From: Cordilura impudica
Taxonomy: Eukaryota; Arthropoda; Insecta; Diptera; Scathophagidae
NCBI GenBank assembly: GCA_963682025.1
Contig: OY821519.1
Location: 189,843,253 to 189,907,252, forward strand
Length of the DNA stretch: 64,000 bases
Direction: 5' to 3'
Part shown: positions 33,124-42,840 of the stretch, in pieces
Layout of the letters: every line of letters starts with the position of its first letter
Position numbering within the stretch: position 1 is the first letter of the stretch
The notes under the pieces: generated by a model
What the model saw: the letters and a program-made list of their open reading frames with translations, nothing else
Database searches by the model: none
Told to the model about the DNA's origin: nothing
Program-made: the position numbers and the translations under genes

Positions 33124-35145
33124 GTGGTATTTAAAAAAAAAAATATGCCATTCCATTCAACATTTTGCTGTAATCCTTTTAAAAAATCCGGTCACACTGG
33201 GTGCAATAAAAGTTTAAGACAAGTCCAAGAATGGATGCTACAGTATACTAAGGATAAAAACATTACGATCTCAAATAAAATTTGTGGGACATGTAGAATA
33301 AAATTTTCGCATCTGAAGAAATCTAATAAATCTAATTTGGAAGAAGGTTCAGACATAAACGAAAATGTAGATACTTTCGATGACATTGCGTCAGGCACGG
33401 AAGAAGATGATATTGCGTCAGGCACGGAAGAAGTTGCTATTTCAAAATTAAACCAATCTTTACCGTATCTGGAACAATCTCCGATAAAAAAGAAGAAGTT
33501 ACATCAAAAACGGTACAGAGATGGAAAATTCAGGAAAATAAGTGATTCGATTCAAGACAAAATTTTCCACGGTTCAGCAATATCAACTTCGCATATGTGC
33601 CCACAATCCGAAATAATAGAACAATTAAAAGAAAAGTTTAAAACATTAACAAAAAATAGCGAGAAAATCCAACTGCTAACAATTTTACCAAAAAGCTGGG
33701 CAATACATAAAATTGAGGAAGAATTCCTGGTTACAAACTATATCGCGCGAAAAGTTAAGCATTTGGTTGAAACAAAGGGTGTGATGAGTACGCCTAACCC
33801 AAAACTGGGAAGTCCAATTTCACCAGTGACAAGCAATTTAGTAAAATCCTTTTATGAATCCGATGACGTCAGCAGGTGTATGCCCGGACAGAAAGATTTC
33901 GTGTCTTTTTTTGAAAATGGTACAAAAGTCAGGAAAAATAAAAGACTTTTGCTTGGAAACTTAAGAGAAATGTACGCCTTATTCAAGGAACGACATGATG
34001 GAATAAAAATAGGTATTTCCAAGTTTTGCCAACTTCGTCCGAGGAATATAATTCTAGCAAATGCGAGTGGATCTCATAACGTGTGTGTTTGTACAAAGCA
34101 TCAAAATGTGAAGCTGATGATTGATGCCATAAATTTAAAAAAATTAACTGCTGGTGTTCCGAATTATCAGCTTGAATGTTACAAAGATTGTTTGAAACAA
34201 ATGACATGCATTCCATATTCTTCAAAGTGTCACCTACGCAAATGTAACAAGTGTCCAGGAATTGAAAATTTAAAAGCAAAACTAAATCAATTACTAGAGC
34301 AAAATGATATTGATGAAATAACATATAAACAATGGGTAAGTGTAGATAGGGATAATTTGGAGACCATGATTGGCCAAGCCGACGTTTTTGTGGATTCCCT
34401 ATGTGAAAAGCTTGAAATTCTATTACCTCATTCATTTATTGCAAAACAGCAGGCAGCATATCTGAGCGAAAGAAAATCAAATTTGGAAGAAAATGAGTAT
34501 ATAGCAGTTTGCGATTTTTCAGAAAATGCTTCTTTTACTATTCAGGATGCAGTCCAGGGATTTCACTGGAACAACTCTCAGGCCACTTTATACCCAATTG
34601 CTATTTATTTTAAATCAGATGGAAAAACACAACATACAAACTTCAGAATAATATCTGATTGTCTTGTACACGATTCTGTAGCTGTTCACCTGTTCCATCG
34701 CCACCTGAATGTATTTTTGAGAAAAAAGTTTAAAACAACCCCGAAGAAAATCACGTATTTTTCAGACGGTATTGCTGCCCAGTTTAAAAATAAAAAGAAC
34801 TTTATTAATTTATGTTATCATATGGAAGATTTTGGATGTAATGCTGAGTGGCATTTTTTTGCAACAAGCCATGGAAAAGGCCCAAGTGACGGTCTTGGAG
34901 GTACCGTAAAGAGAGAGGCACGTCGAGCTAGTTTACAGCGTCCATTACAAGGTCAAATAACTACTCCAAAACAATTATATGAATGGTGCCTGCAAAATCT
35001 TTTGAACTGTAATTTCGAGTTTTTAACTCTAGAAGACCACGAAGAAGAAGCACGGTTCCTTCAAATTCGTTTTAAAGATTTGCGTACTATTCCTGGAACT
35101 CAAAAGCTGCATTCTATTGAACCTGTAGATAAAAAAAAAAATTAA
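33124..35145 (+). CDS. Transposase-like protein of the 3,960-bp element (673 aa, intact)
   Basis: Single open frame with no intron. The first ATG (33124) is followed seven codons later by a second (MPFHSTFCCNPF) in the same frame; either may start the protein. Residues 15-60 hold a Cys/His cluster (FCCNPF, SGHTGC, ICGTCRIKF) that looks like a zinc-binding, DNA-recognition domain. Residues about 75-105 are acidic and contain a fresh direct duplication (DDIASGTEE twice). KKKKLHQKR is a likely nuclear signal. The C-terminal half has CDFSEN (D464), TYFSDGIAAQFKNKKNF (D548) and HGKGPSDGLGGTVKREA (D589, E598), spaced like a DDE/D catalytic core. I recall the same string of blocks in unnamed multicopy proteins of insects and cnidarians. 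Expected to bind the element's ends and cut and paste it in the nucleus. Family name not established; the transposase role is inferred from context (TIRs, target duplication, MITE). Confidence 0.85.
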   Translation: MVFKKKNMPFHSTFCCNPFKKSGHTGCNKSLRQVQEWMLQYTKDKNITISNKICGTCRIKFSHLKKSNKSNLEEGSDINENVDTFDDIASGTEEDDIASGTEEVAISKLNQSLPYLEQSPIKKKKLHQKRYRDGKFRKISDSIQDKIFHGSAISTSHMCPQSEIIEQLKEKFKTLTKNSEKIQLLTILPKSWAIHKIEEEFLVTNYIARKVKHLVETKGVMSTPNPKLGSPISPVTSNLVKSFYESDDVSRCMPGQKDFVSFFENGTKVRKNKRLLLGNLREMYALFKERHDGIKIGISKFCQLRPRNIILANASGSHNVCVCTKHQNVKLMIDAINLKKLTAGVPNYQLECYKDCLKQMTCIPYSSKCHLRKCNKCPGIENLKAKLNQLLEQNDIDEITYKQWVSVDRDNLETMIGQADVFVDSLCEKLEILLPHSFIAKQQAAYLSERKSNLEENEYIAVCDFSENASFTIQDAVQGFHWNNSQATLYPIAIYFKSDGKTQHTNFRIISDCLVHDSVAVHLFHRHLNVFLRKKFKTTPKKITYFSDGIAAQFKNKKNFINLCYHMEDFGCNAEWHFFATSHGKGPSDGLGGTVKREARRASLQRPLQGQITTPKQLYEWCLQNLLNCNFEFLTLEDHEEEARFLQIRFKDLRTIPGTQKLHSIEPVDKKKN

Positions 35146-35195
35146 AGTCAAGCGATACGCGGCAGATGCAGATTTTTTAATTGAAATCCTTCAGA

Positions 35196-35219
35196 AATAA
35201 ATAAATATGCTGTAATAAA
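35196..35219 (+). terminator. Poly(A) signals of the transposase-like gene
   Basis: AATAAATAAA at about 35196-35205 and a second AATAAA at 35213-35218, 50-75 nt after the stop codon. TGTTTAATAATG and a T-rich stretch follow, as expected for 3' end formation. Confidence 0.55.
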
Positions 35220-36040
35220 GTGTTTAATAATGATAATACATTATGTTGTACTTTTTATTAAAGGTTTAGCAATGGAGAAAAAGAGTTTAAGCAAAGAAAA
35301 GTCGAAAAAGTTCCATTACATTTGATTTGTCCTTCTTTTTGTAATTTGTCACCTTTTTGTATTTTGGTACATTTCATGAAATACATAAACCTTCGCCTGC
35401 TTTTTTCTTAATAACTCATGTTGTAATAAAGACTCCACATTGAAATTTGATAGACTTGTACAAAACATAATAAGAATTAACATATATTTTTTTGAAATTT
35501 TTAAAAATATTGATTTTCGAGAAATATCCTTTGGAAATTTTAGTCCTTTTTTATTTACATTATCCTTGATCGAAAATTTGAAAAAAATTTTTTTTTGGAA
35601 TGGCGCATGTTTTAGTCTGTAAAATGAGTCCTTGATTATTAACGTGCAATGAATACTTTTCGAGATATTAAAAATTGTGTTAAGGCATCTGAGTGCATTT
35701 TTATTGATTTTTGCCAACTTGGAATGGCCATAATTCTGAAAGTTCGAAGGCTATATGTCTGAAAGTTGGCAAATATTATTGTGCCGATCCATAGATCATG
35801 TGTACAAAATCTTGGAGGTGATGAAGTCACAAATGTTAGTATTTTCGGTTGATTTCATATGTTTTTACCCTAATATAATATTAATTCTGATAGCATACAT
35901 GGTTAGTACGACTATTTCTTAATATATATTGTAGCAAATCGGTAGACAAATACTTTCAGATTTTATTAATACGTTGGTTTTACACGATCTCTTTAAAATA
36001 ATTATTAATGCAGATAGCACTTTTTGAATATAAGCCCTCG

Positions 36041-36241
36041 ATATGTATAATTTTATGTATGAGTTAGTAGCAACTTTAAATGAAATTTACTCAGAATAAA
36101 GGAACAAATTTAAAAATCTGTAAATCTGCAAAACGGCTAAAAAGAAATACCTTTCAAATAATATAAGTTTGGTTAAAATCCGGATAAAACGGTAGAACAA
36201 AACATAGGTCACAGGAAATCGCCTTGCCTATTAATATTATA
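36041..36241 (-). repeat. Helitron family B, part 2 (interrupted by the 3,960-bp element)
   Basis: Resumes with ATATGTATAATTTTATGTAT and ends TTAATATTATA at 36241. The terminal TC is missing because another Helitron's CTAG end follows directly. Confidence 0.85.
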
Positions 36242-36596
36242 CTAGCAGATTCCAGCCCTCGAAATTCGAGTGCAAGGAAATTTTATTTTTTCATTAAATA
36301 ATAATCAATTATGGTTAATTCACAAATCAACACAAAAAACAAACTCATTTTTATTACAAACACATTAACAAATTTAATAAACACACACATAGCATATGTA
36401 TAATTTAATGCATGTGTTAGTAGCAACTTTAAATGCACTTTACTGAAAATAAAGGAAAAAAATTTAAAATCTGTAAATCTGCAAAACTGCTAAAAAGAAA
36501 TACCTTTCAAATAGTATACGTTTGGTCAAAATCGGGATAAAACGGTAGAACAAAACACTGGTCACAAAGAATCGCCTAGCATATTAATATTATAGA
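36242..36596 (-). mobile_element. Non-autonomous Helitron (family B), tandem with the previous copy
   Basis: CTAG at 36242, hairpin CTCGAAATTCGAG, and 5' TCTATAATATTAATA at 36596. The CTAG end abuts the truncated TATAATATTAATA start of the neighbouring copy in the same orientation, a head-to-tail arrangement. Confidence 0.85.
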
Positions 36597-36927
36597 TATT
36601 ATAATTATTATTATTATTATTAAAATCCAGTACAACACGGAGTTAAAAACCAACTGATAAAGCTTGATGTAATGCTCAATGATGAAACCTCAATGATGAA
36701 ATAGAGTTTTCACTAAAGACCATGGCTGACCTATTACCAAATATACCTGAAACTGTGAGTTCAGAGCCGAGCTTACCACAAGAGCTGAAAGAGGATGTGG
36801 CCCCAGCACAGTTGTGCAATTGTCTGTCACTTCAGCAAAAAAAAAAATTCAACATGGGGCTTGAAATTTTTAGTGGAAGAACCGCAAACATATTTATACG
36901 ATTCAATATGCAAAATATATTAAAAAA

Positions 36928-39010
36928 CTAGAGTAACCCTGCCCGCGTTGCTGGACAATACAAAACTATACATTTACGTCGTTATATTAAAAATTAAATC
37001 TTCTAGAAAGAATTGACATTTTCCTAAAAAAGAAGTGCAAAAAACATTATTTTTTTAGAGAACGTTAAAAAGAAAAAAAAATCGATTGTAGTGCGTGGTG
37101 GTACACGATATTTATAGTATTGTATTGAGTAAAACGACTGCTCCCCAACACGTGACCATGCAACATACAGTTGACCGTGTGAAAATACACAAACTTCTAA
37201 ATTTATGCGGGAAAGTTGCAACGACTGACCTTGAGCTTTATTAATAGTTATTGTAAAAGCCAAACGAACGGGAAACTGTAATCACTGAAATGCAAATGGC
37301 ACATCAGTGAGAATCATTGAAATGCGTAGTATTAGAAATCTTCACCTTTGAATTTCCCATTTAAAATTGTTGCTTCAATTACATAATTCATTAAGTATTG
37401 TTCAGTTCAATAATTTGGGTGGATTTAAATTACGAAACATAATAATAGGAGATCCGATTTTCAATTGTCATTCTATGCAAATCAAGAGAATTTAAAACTT
37501 CATTTGGATAATGTTCTACGACCTCTTTATTCTTCACAGTATCAACAGATTCTTATGTGATCAATTCGCCGACTATTTGAGATTGAATGATGGAATTCAA
37601 ATCATTGATATCCTTATTTTTTCCTACAAACAAAGATCTTTCACTCAACCGAGCAAGATTTTTGTATTGCTGTTCTATATTTGGGAAAACTTTTTCAATT
37701 TGTTCTTCTTGTGATTGTGTGAGTATGTAAAATCTCTCGGCATTATAATGAAACCATCATTATCAATTGCCATTTCACCATCACCCATTAAAAGCAACTG
37801 CTTTGAAAATAATGCAGCTGATTCATCATTTTGTATATGCACGCGTACATTGGTGGTGTCTTAACATTTTAACGTATCTCCATAGATTTGATAGATTGAA
37901 TAGATTCCATAGATTGAATATTTTCTTGAACATAATTTATCAATTCATTTGGAACGTAATTCTGTTTTCGAAGAAAATTTTGATTAAAATTATCATTTCT
38001 TGAATGACTTGGTGATGGTATACACAACTGAGCCAAACCTTCTCAATATCTATCATCTAATATATCTATAATCTAATTGAATATTAACAATTAAGGTGCA
38101 CATTCGATATAAAATATCTTTCGTCATGTAATCACGACGGATAAGTAGGATGCAAGTTGAGATAATGATAAGCTGATACCAACGCATCAGTTAATGTATT
38201 TTCCCAATATGTATCGTGTTCAAGCAATCCTAATTTTTGACATGTTTCACAATAAGTGGCGCATAAGTGTCCATCAAGAGTTCTGTGTGTAAATTCGACC
38301 CAAAGCATCAGTTTCAAACATATTTGGATGATCTCGAACAGGTTTGCCTTGCTTTCGCCATTGAAATTTCCATTTTTGATGCATTCCAAGAATGATATGG
38401 TGGAACCTGAACATTAAACAATGTTCTTGCAAATGAATCATCTCGGCTCAATTTAAAAAATGCCATCACGGTTGAATTTGGTGGTATTGCTCTTTGTGCT
38501 GCATTTGTTCATTAAAGCAAATACGTTGATCATTTTCAAAATGCACAGCTAAATGTTGAAAGGTCGGGTATAATTCATGTATTGCAAAAGAGAGTATACG
38601 CCATACTGCTTCATTACTGCTGATGTATCGACCAGTTCGTTGATGTGTTATTTCATCATTTTCAACAACATTACCTGTCGTGATATACTTATTAATATAT
38701 TTGATCCCTTTAGCTGAATTGCAGTATTCAACGTTATTGTGAGTCTTAAAAGTTTTTTTTTAAATTGGTGAATATGGGACAATACAACAATTTTCGACCT
38801 CGATTGGTTGTGTTCCCACTTTGACAGTTGTTTATCTACCATTATCTCCTGTTGATCGTCGACGATATTTTGGATAATCATCATTTCCAGTAATAGTTTC
38901 AGAAACTAATGATTGTGAATAAGTTTTTATACACTTTCCTTCTTGCATACATACTGAATTCATATTCAAGGTACCGCATGCGTCATGTTTTTCGGATCAA
39001 TTTCATGCAA
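36928..39010 (-). mobile_element. Autonomous-type Helitron remnant, 3' end intact
   Basis: On the minus strand the element ends with CCAGCAACGCGGGCAGGG, TTACT, CTAG and then T, the CTRR terminus with GC-rich hairpin sequence. Its gene (Rep C-terminus to helicase C-terminus) runs from about 38990 to 37024 and stops about 95 bp before the terminus. The 5' end and the Rep catalytic motifs are missing. Confidence 0.75.
37024..38990 (-). pseudogene. Helitron Rep/helicase gene, decayed
   Basis: Helitron order on the minus strand. It has CGTLNMNSVCMQEGKC and DYPKYRRRSTGDNGR, then VEYCNSAKGIKYINKYI (the Helitron-like N domain region), followed by RTGRYISSNEAVWRILSFAI and HLAVHFENDQRICF. Next are CETCQKLGLLEHDTYWENTL, then TTNVRVHIQNDESAALFSKQ, ESVDTVKNKEVVEHYPNEVL and finally FTITINKAQGQSLQLSRINL and FSHGQLYVAWSRVG (the PIF1-like helicase C-terminus). 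The segment between about 37870 and 38000 lacks the Walker A and B motifs, so an internal deletion removed the ATPase core. There are many frameshifts. The domain identity is firm; function is lost. Confidence 0.85.
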
Positions 39011-39584
39011 TTCAAGATCGATTTCATTATCAGAAATTTCTTCTGATAGAACACTATCAATTTCTATTGGTGTTAATAAAAATAGAAAATATAAGGTAGA
39101 AAATAATTGTGTGAACCATAGATTTTTAGCAGGCTACTTTAATTATACTACACTAAAGACTGATACTTACTCATTTTTAACTATTGAATATGCTTAATAT
39201 TAATTACAGTATTTTAAAGGTGATTCATAAAGCTTTTCAATCACCGTCAGTCCCTATAGTCGTAAATATTGAAAGAATGAGAACCCAAAATTCGTCGCTT
39301 CATTAATGCCAACAATGTCGAATGAAGCCAGCCGATCGAAGGAAGCCAAGAGTAACATTACCGGTGTTCTGGTACACCCAGACTGGTCAGTGTCACCGGA
39401 GTTTATAACGGTCGGATATGTTTTAGTAACAACATACTCGTATACACATTTCACAAAAACCCACACGAACACATTCGGCATACTTATCTCACACCTTTTT
39501 AATTTTGTTCGCTTATTAAATGAAACTTGCTAACAATTAAAATGAATAAAAAATTTTATCAACATTAAATAAAAACAGATTTAT
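39011..39584. other. No gene recognised
   Basis: Sits between two helicase remnants. A frame of 75 codons on each strand (39254-39533) has no motif I know. Confidence 0.4.
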
Positions 39585-40010
39585 ACATTTAAAGCTTTTT
39601 GTCTTAAGCCGCTTAAAATCGAACAGTAAATTCGTTGGAATCATCGGTATATGAGGAATCAAGTAATTCTGTCCATTGTATTTTTCCTTGCCTACTTTTA
39701 TTTTTAAATTCTGAGGTGGTAGTCCATGCAATTCAAGAGAATTTAAAAATTCTGTGGGGCAGTTGACTACATCATTCTGGTTTGTAACTGTGTCAACTGA
39801 TTTGCAAGAAAACAATCTCCTGGAAGATAATTTTTAATGGTCTCATTGAGATCATCGACATCTTTCACTAAGCCAATTATGGTTATTGAATTGTTGTTCT
39901 ATGTCCGGAAAAACACGCTGAATAAGCTCCTGTTTTCAATCGGTGAATTGACAGAAATCCTTGGCCAGTGTAATTAATCCGCTACAGGCTTTAATTTCCT
40001 TAAATATTTT
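39585..40010 (-). pseudogene. Second Helitron helicase remnant
   Basis: The minus strand gives RVFPDIEQQFNNHNWLSERC, then FSCKSVDTVTNQNDVVNCPT, EFLNSLELHGLPPQNLKIKV and NYLIPHIPMIPTNLLFDFKR. These overlap in family position with the VDTV...EVLNSLDLH block of the first remnant, so this is a different copy. A segment of about 30 residues (normally ILLRNL...NGTRL) is deleted between KIKVG and NGQNYL. Truncated at KRLKTKSF. Confidence 0.75.
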
Positions 40011-40289
40011 TAGTGGACGTGGCACCTCCCATACAAAATAAATTTTTAATATCATATATATTAATTACTATGATAGAGAAAGCTTTGCAAATTTGTTTCA
40101 GGTCATCTATTATTAACGTCATTAGTCAGACAAAAAAATGGGCTGGATTAGAGAAATGCGCGTGGTACCTCCACACAAACTTAATATTAAATATGATATA
40201 TCTGAATTACTGTATTAGTGAGTGCCTTGTGACTTTGTGTGAGCCCTTTCATAACAATTCGGAATGGTGGGGGTGGTGGGGGGGGAGGG

Positions 40290-40321
40290 GGGTGTAGCGA
40301 AGCGCACCGGGTTACATCTAG
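40290..40321 (+). mobile_element. Helitron 3' terminus (plus strand)
   Basis: GTGTAGCGAAGCGCACCGGG followed by TTACAT and CTAG. GCGAAGCGC is a hairpin and CTAG ends the element. The body upstream is not resolved, but the G-run at 40265-40291 belongs to it. Confidence 0.65.
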
Positions 40322-40632
40322 TCTTATATATTAAAAGAATTTATGAATAAACTTTGCATTCAAGATTTTTTCAATATTTTTCTTCTCTCAAACCTCTATA
40401 ACTAGAGTTCTAATTAACGTAGGCTGTTGACATAGGTATAAGAACACTCAGTGGATCAAGCTTTTTCTTTTGAGCTATTAACTGCTTAAATTCGTTGGGT
40501 TTGAGGAAAGTCATGCGTGGAGAATCAACTTTACTCTTACTGTACGTCAACTTCTCTTGGCAAATTTTGGTATTATATTACAAAAATTAATATAATATAA
40601 TATAATGCTGCGGAGCAGCAGGGATCCTCTAG
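40322..40632 (+). mobile_element. Short non-autonomous Helitron directly downstream of another 3' end
   Basis: Begins TCTTATATATTAAAAG immediately after the CTAG of the preceding element and ends with CTGCGGAGCAG (hairpin), CAGGGATCCT, CTAG and T at 40632. 311 bp and no ORF. The previous CTAG joined to this TC is a head-to-tail junction. Confidence 0.6.
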
Positions 40633-40925
40633 TACTTTAATTAAAAATATAGTTATAAGCAAAACTGATTTTATCTTTATCATGTAATGACTTTATTTAG
40701 AAATTTTTCAGGCTAAAGATCAAATGATTTGCTTACAAAGTTAAAACCGCGTACATACATATAAACGGATATATAATATCTTAAAATTATTAATATATTT
40801 TTTATTTCTCAAAAATCGATTTTTTGTAAGAAATTAGATTTATATATATACACAGCTGTATAAAACAGCTGATTTAAGTATTGTCAAATTGGTTAACAAC
40901 AGGTTTAGCTGGTTTTAAATTTCAA

Positions 40926-41032
40926 ACATACTCTAACGTTTAAAGTATATTTTAAGTTATCTATAGTATACCTAAAGCATGCTTTTATGAAAGTATACTT
41001 TATAAACGCTAAAGTGTATTTTATTTTTGACT
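40926..41032. repeat. Imperfect inverted repeat and nearby 8-bp hairpin
   Basis: ATACTCTAACGTTTAAAGTAT pairs imperfectly with the complement of AAGTATACTTTATAAACGCT; GACTATGG...CCATAGTC (41031-41053) is a perfect 8-bp stem. It may be the core of a small MITE. Confidence 0.35.
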
Positions 41033-41394
41033 ATGGTTACGGGCCATAGTCGAATCGTTTTATCACAAATGAAGATCACGTTTTGTTGAGTTATTTAACA
41101 AAGAATTACTTAAATGCAAATGCGGTATTTGATGCCCTCACCTGAGTTTTACCTTTACATTAATATCTGCACTTATTGCACTTTTAATAACAAATGTAAA
41201 CAAAATATTTGAAAAAGTAGAATTTTATAAATTTAATAACAAATTATTACAACAATAGCGCTTTATATTTAAATATTTTTGAGATGACTCCATATTTAAG
41301 GTCATATCTTGGCACAATGATACCCGATTTAAGCACTAAATAATATAAAAACATAGTATCTTAAGTCTACCCACTTGTATGGTTCATTTTGTGA

Positions 41395-41602
41395 ATGAAC
41401 GTGATTTCAATATGCAGACAGACAGACGGACATTCGGACGGACAGACAGACAGACAGCGCTATATGTTATAAGAATATATATACTATATATATGTATATA
41501 TATACTATATATATGTATATATATATATATTTTTTTGATGCATTACAATCGGAAAGGTAAACTGATATATACTCTCTGTGCAGTGGCGTGAAGGGTATAA
41601 TA
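41395..41602 (+). repeat. Family E fragment with TA microsatellite
   Basis: CAGACAGACAGACGGACATTCG, GCTATATGTTATAAGAATA, an expanded (TA)n at 41469-41530, then GATATATACTCTCTGTGCAG and GAAGGGTATAATAAAG. It corresponds to the 3' third of the 10929 copy. Confidence 0.6.
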
Positions 41603-41969
41603 AAGGATATTACAGAACATATTAATATATTTTTTTTTGTTTTTGTAAACAGCAAAAAGTTTAAGTTAATTTCAAGATTATATTTTAGGAAACGCTAACT
41701 ATGTACAATACTTAAATTATTTTTTATATAAATAGAGTACTACGAGATATAAACCAATTTTTATGTAAACATTACTTTTGCTGCCTTTGCTCTGTACAAT
41801 ATTTTAACAGAATATATCATTTGACAAGAGATCGCATTATTGTTAATGTCCCCCTATATATAGCTGTAGTTATCAATGTCATTATTATTGAATATTGTCG
41901 ATGTATTTTATTGTAGACGGTGACCATGGGGCGAATTGTAAGCAATGGAAAACTTCCCTGAGTTTAGCT

Positions 41970-42390
41970 GGAGATTCGAATGGAAAACTGATGGTTGGAT
42001 ATGCCAAGAAAATGTTGGTTGTTTGGCTATAACAGCGCACTAAGTAGATGATGACACAAAACTTCAAATCCCATTGAATTATTTCTGATGGGTGTGATGA
42101 CGCATACAGCAGAAAATTTGTCTAATTATATTAGAAATTTGCGACAGATTATGACATAACAAACAAAATTACCGCTGATGTAAGTGACAATGCAACGAAT
42201 AAAACTGCAGCAATAAGAAAAGAAGGGCGGCATGGCATTGGGTGTTCCACTACACATTAAATCGAATTGTGCAAGGAGCGTTGAATGCAGTTGCTGAAAC
42301 TGTTGTTAATGTCAAAAGAATTGTATAATATTTCCACTGAAGCTCGCTAGGATTGGAAAAAATGCAAAAAATTGATAAAACTGAAATGGC
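41970..42390 (+). pseudogene. hAT transposase remnant
   Basis: The frames give WKTDGWICQENVGCLAITAH, DDDTKLQIPL, then KITADVSDNATN, WHWVFHYTLNRIVQGALNAV and AETVVNVKRIV with YFH and LEKMQ. The order matches the hAT catalytic domain (TDxWxS...VSDNAxN...CFAHTLNLVVQ...KxIVxYFHRS). The Cys-His of CFAHTLN is altered to VFHYTLN. Frameshifts and stops are frequent; the C-terminal dimerisation domain is absent. Confidence 0.65.
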
Positions 42391-42710
42391 GTTGGTTTCT
42401 TAAGTCATTATATGGATTTTTCGGGATGTAATTTTTCTAAATTTTAAATAATATTAACATTTAAATGTAAGCTTATAAAGTCATAAAAAATTTATAAAGG
42501 TTGTATAACGTAGGACTAAAGAACATGTTAAACTATATATTTATTAATACGCGAAGGTAAATCTTTCGACCAGTTTTTAAGCAAAGTGTAAAATTTGGCA
42601 TAGTTATAGTTCATATGTAGGACAAGTTTATAATGATAAAATTGATGTAGAATATATGATAGAAATATATTAAATTAAATAAAATAAAATATTTATAACA
42701 TATTATTTTG

Positions 42711-42840
42711 CAAGAGCCTAAAGGTATGCGTTTATTATTGATGGTTTCAAAAAAGAGTACATTTTAATTGCCCTCTGTTGAATTCTGAATTGCGTAAAAT
42801 TGATTAGCATAGCTTTAGGCTCTTATAAAATTATTTATTA
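42711..42840. repeat. Two Helitron family B subsegments face to face
   Basis: AAGAGCCTAAAGGTATGC at 42712 and its inverted near-copy GCATAGCTTTAGGCTCTT at 42810-42828, each continuing as in family B (TGATTAGCATA). No termini. Confidence 0.5.

Larger units (their letters stand above)
32081..36040 (+). mobile_element. 3,960-bp DNA transposon with long inverted arms and intact transposase-like gene
   Basis: Ends CGAGGGCTTGTATTCAAAAA and, inverted, CGAGGGCTTATATTCAAAAA, giving a TIR of about 31 bp. ATAT flanks both ends (32077-32080, 36041-36044). The interrupted Helitron reads GCATATGTATAA when intact (compare 36386-36400), so ATAT is a 4-bp target duplication or, less likely, a 2-bp one with a longer TIR. 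A second, longer inverted pair (32257-32729 and 35301-35773, 473 bp each, about 97 percent identical by eye) encloses the promoter, gene and poly(A) signals. Four-bp duplications and a non-canonical DDE-like protein recall the Sola superfamily, but that is unverified. Open gene and near-identical arms suggest recent activity. Confidence 0.85.

Noticed and set aside
33983..34435. 150-codon minus-strand frame
   Set aside because: Shadow of the transposase-like gene on the plus strand.
36722..36931. 69-codon frame starting MADLLPNIPETVSSE between two Helitrons
   Set aside because: Reads like normal-composition protein at first but ends in low-complexity sequence and matches nothing I know; kept only as a possible captured gene scrap.
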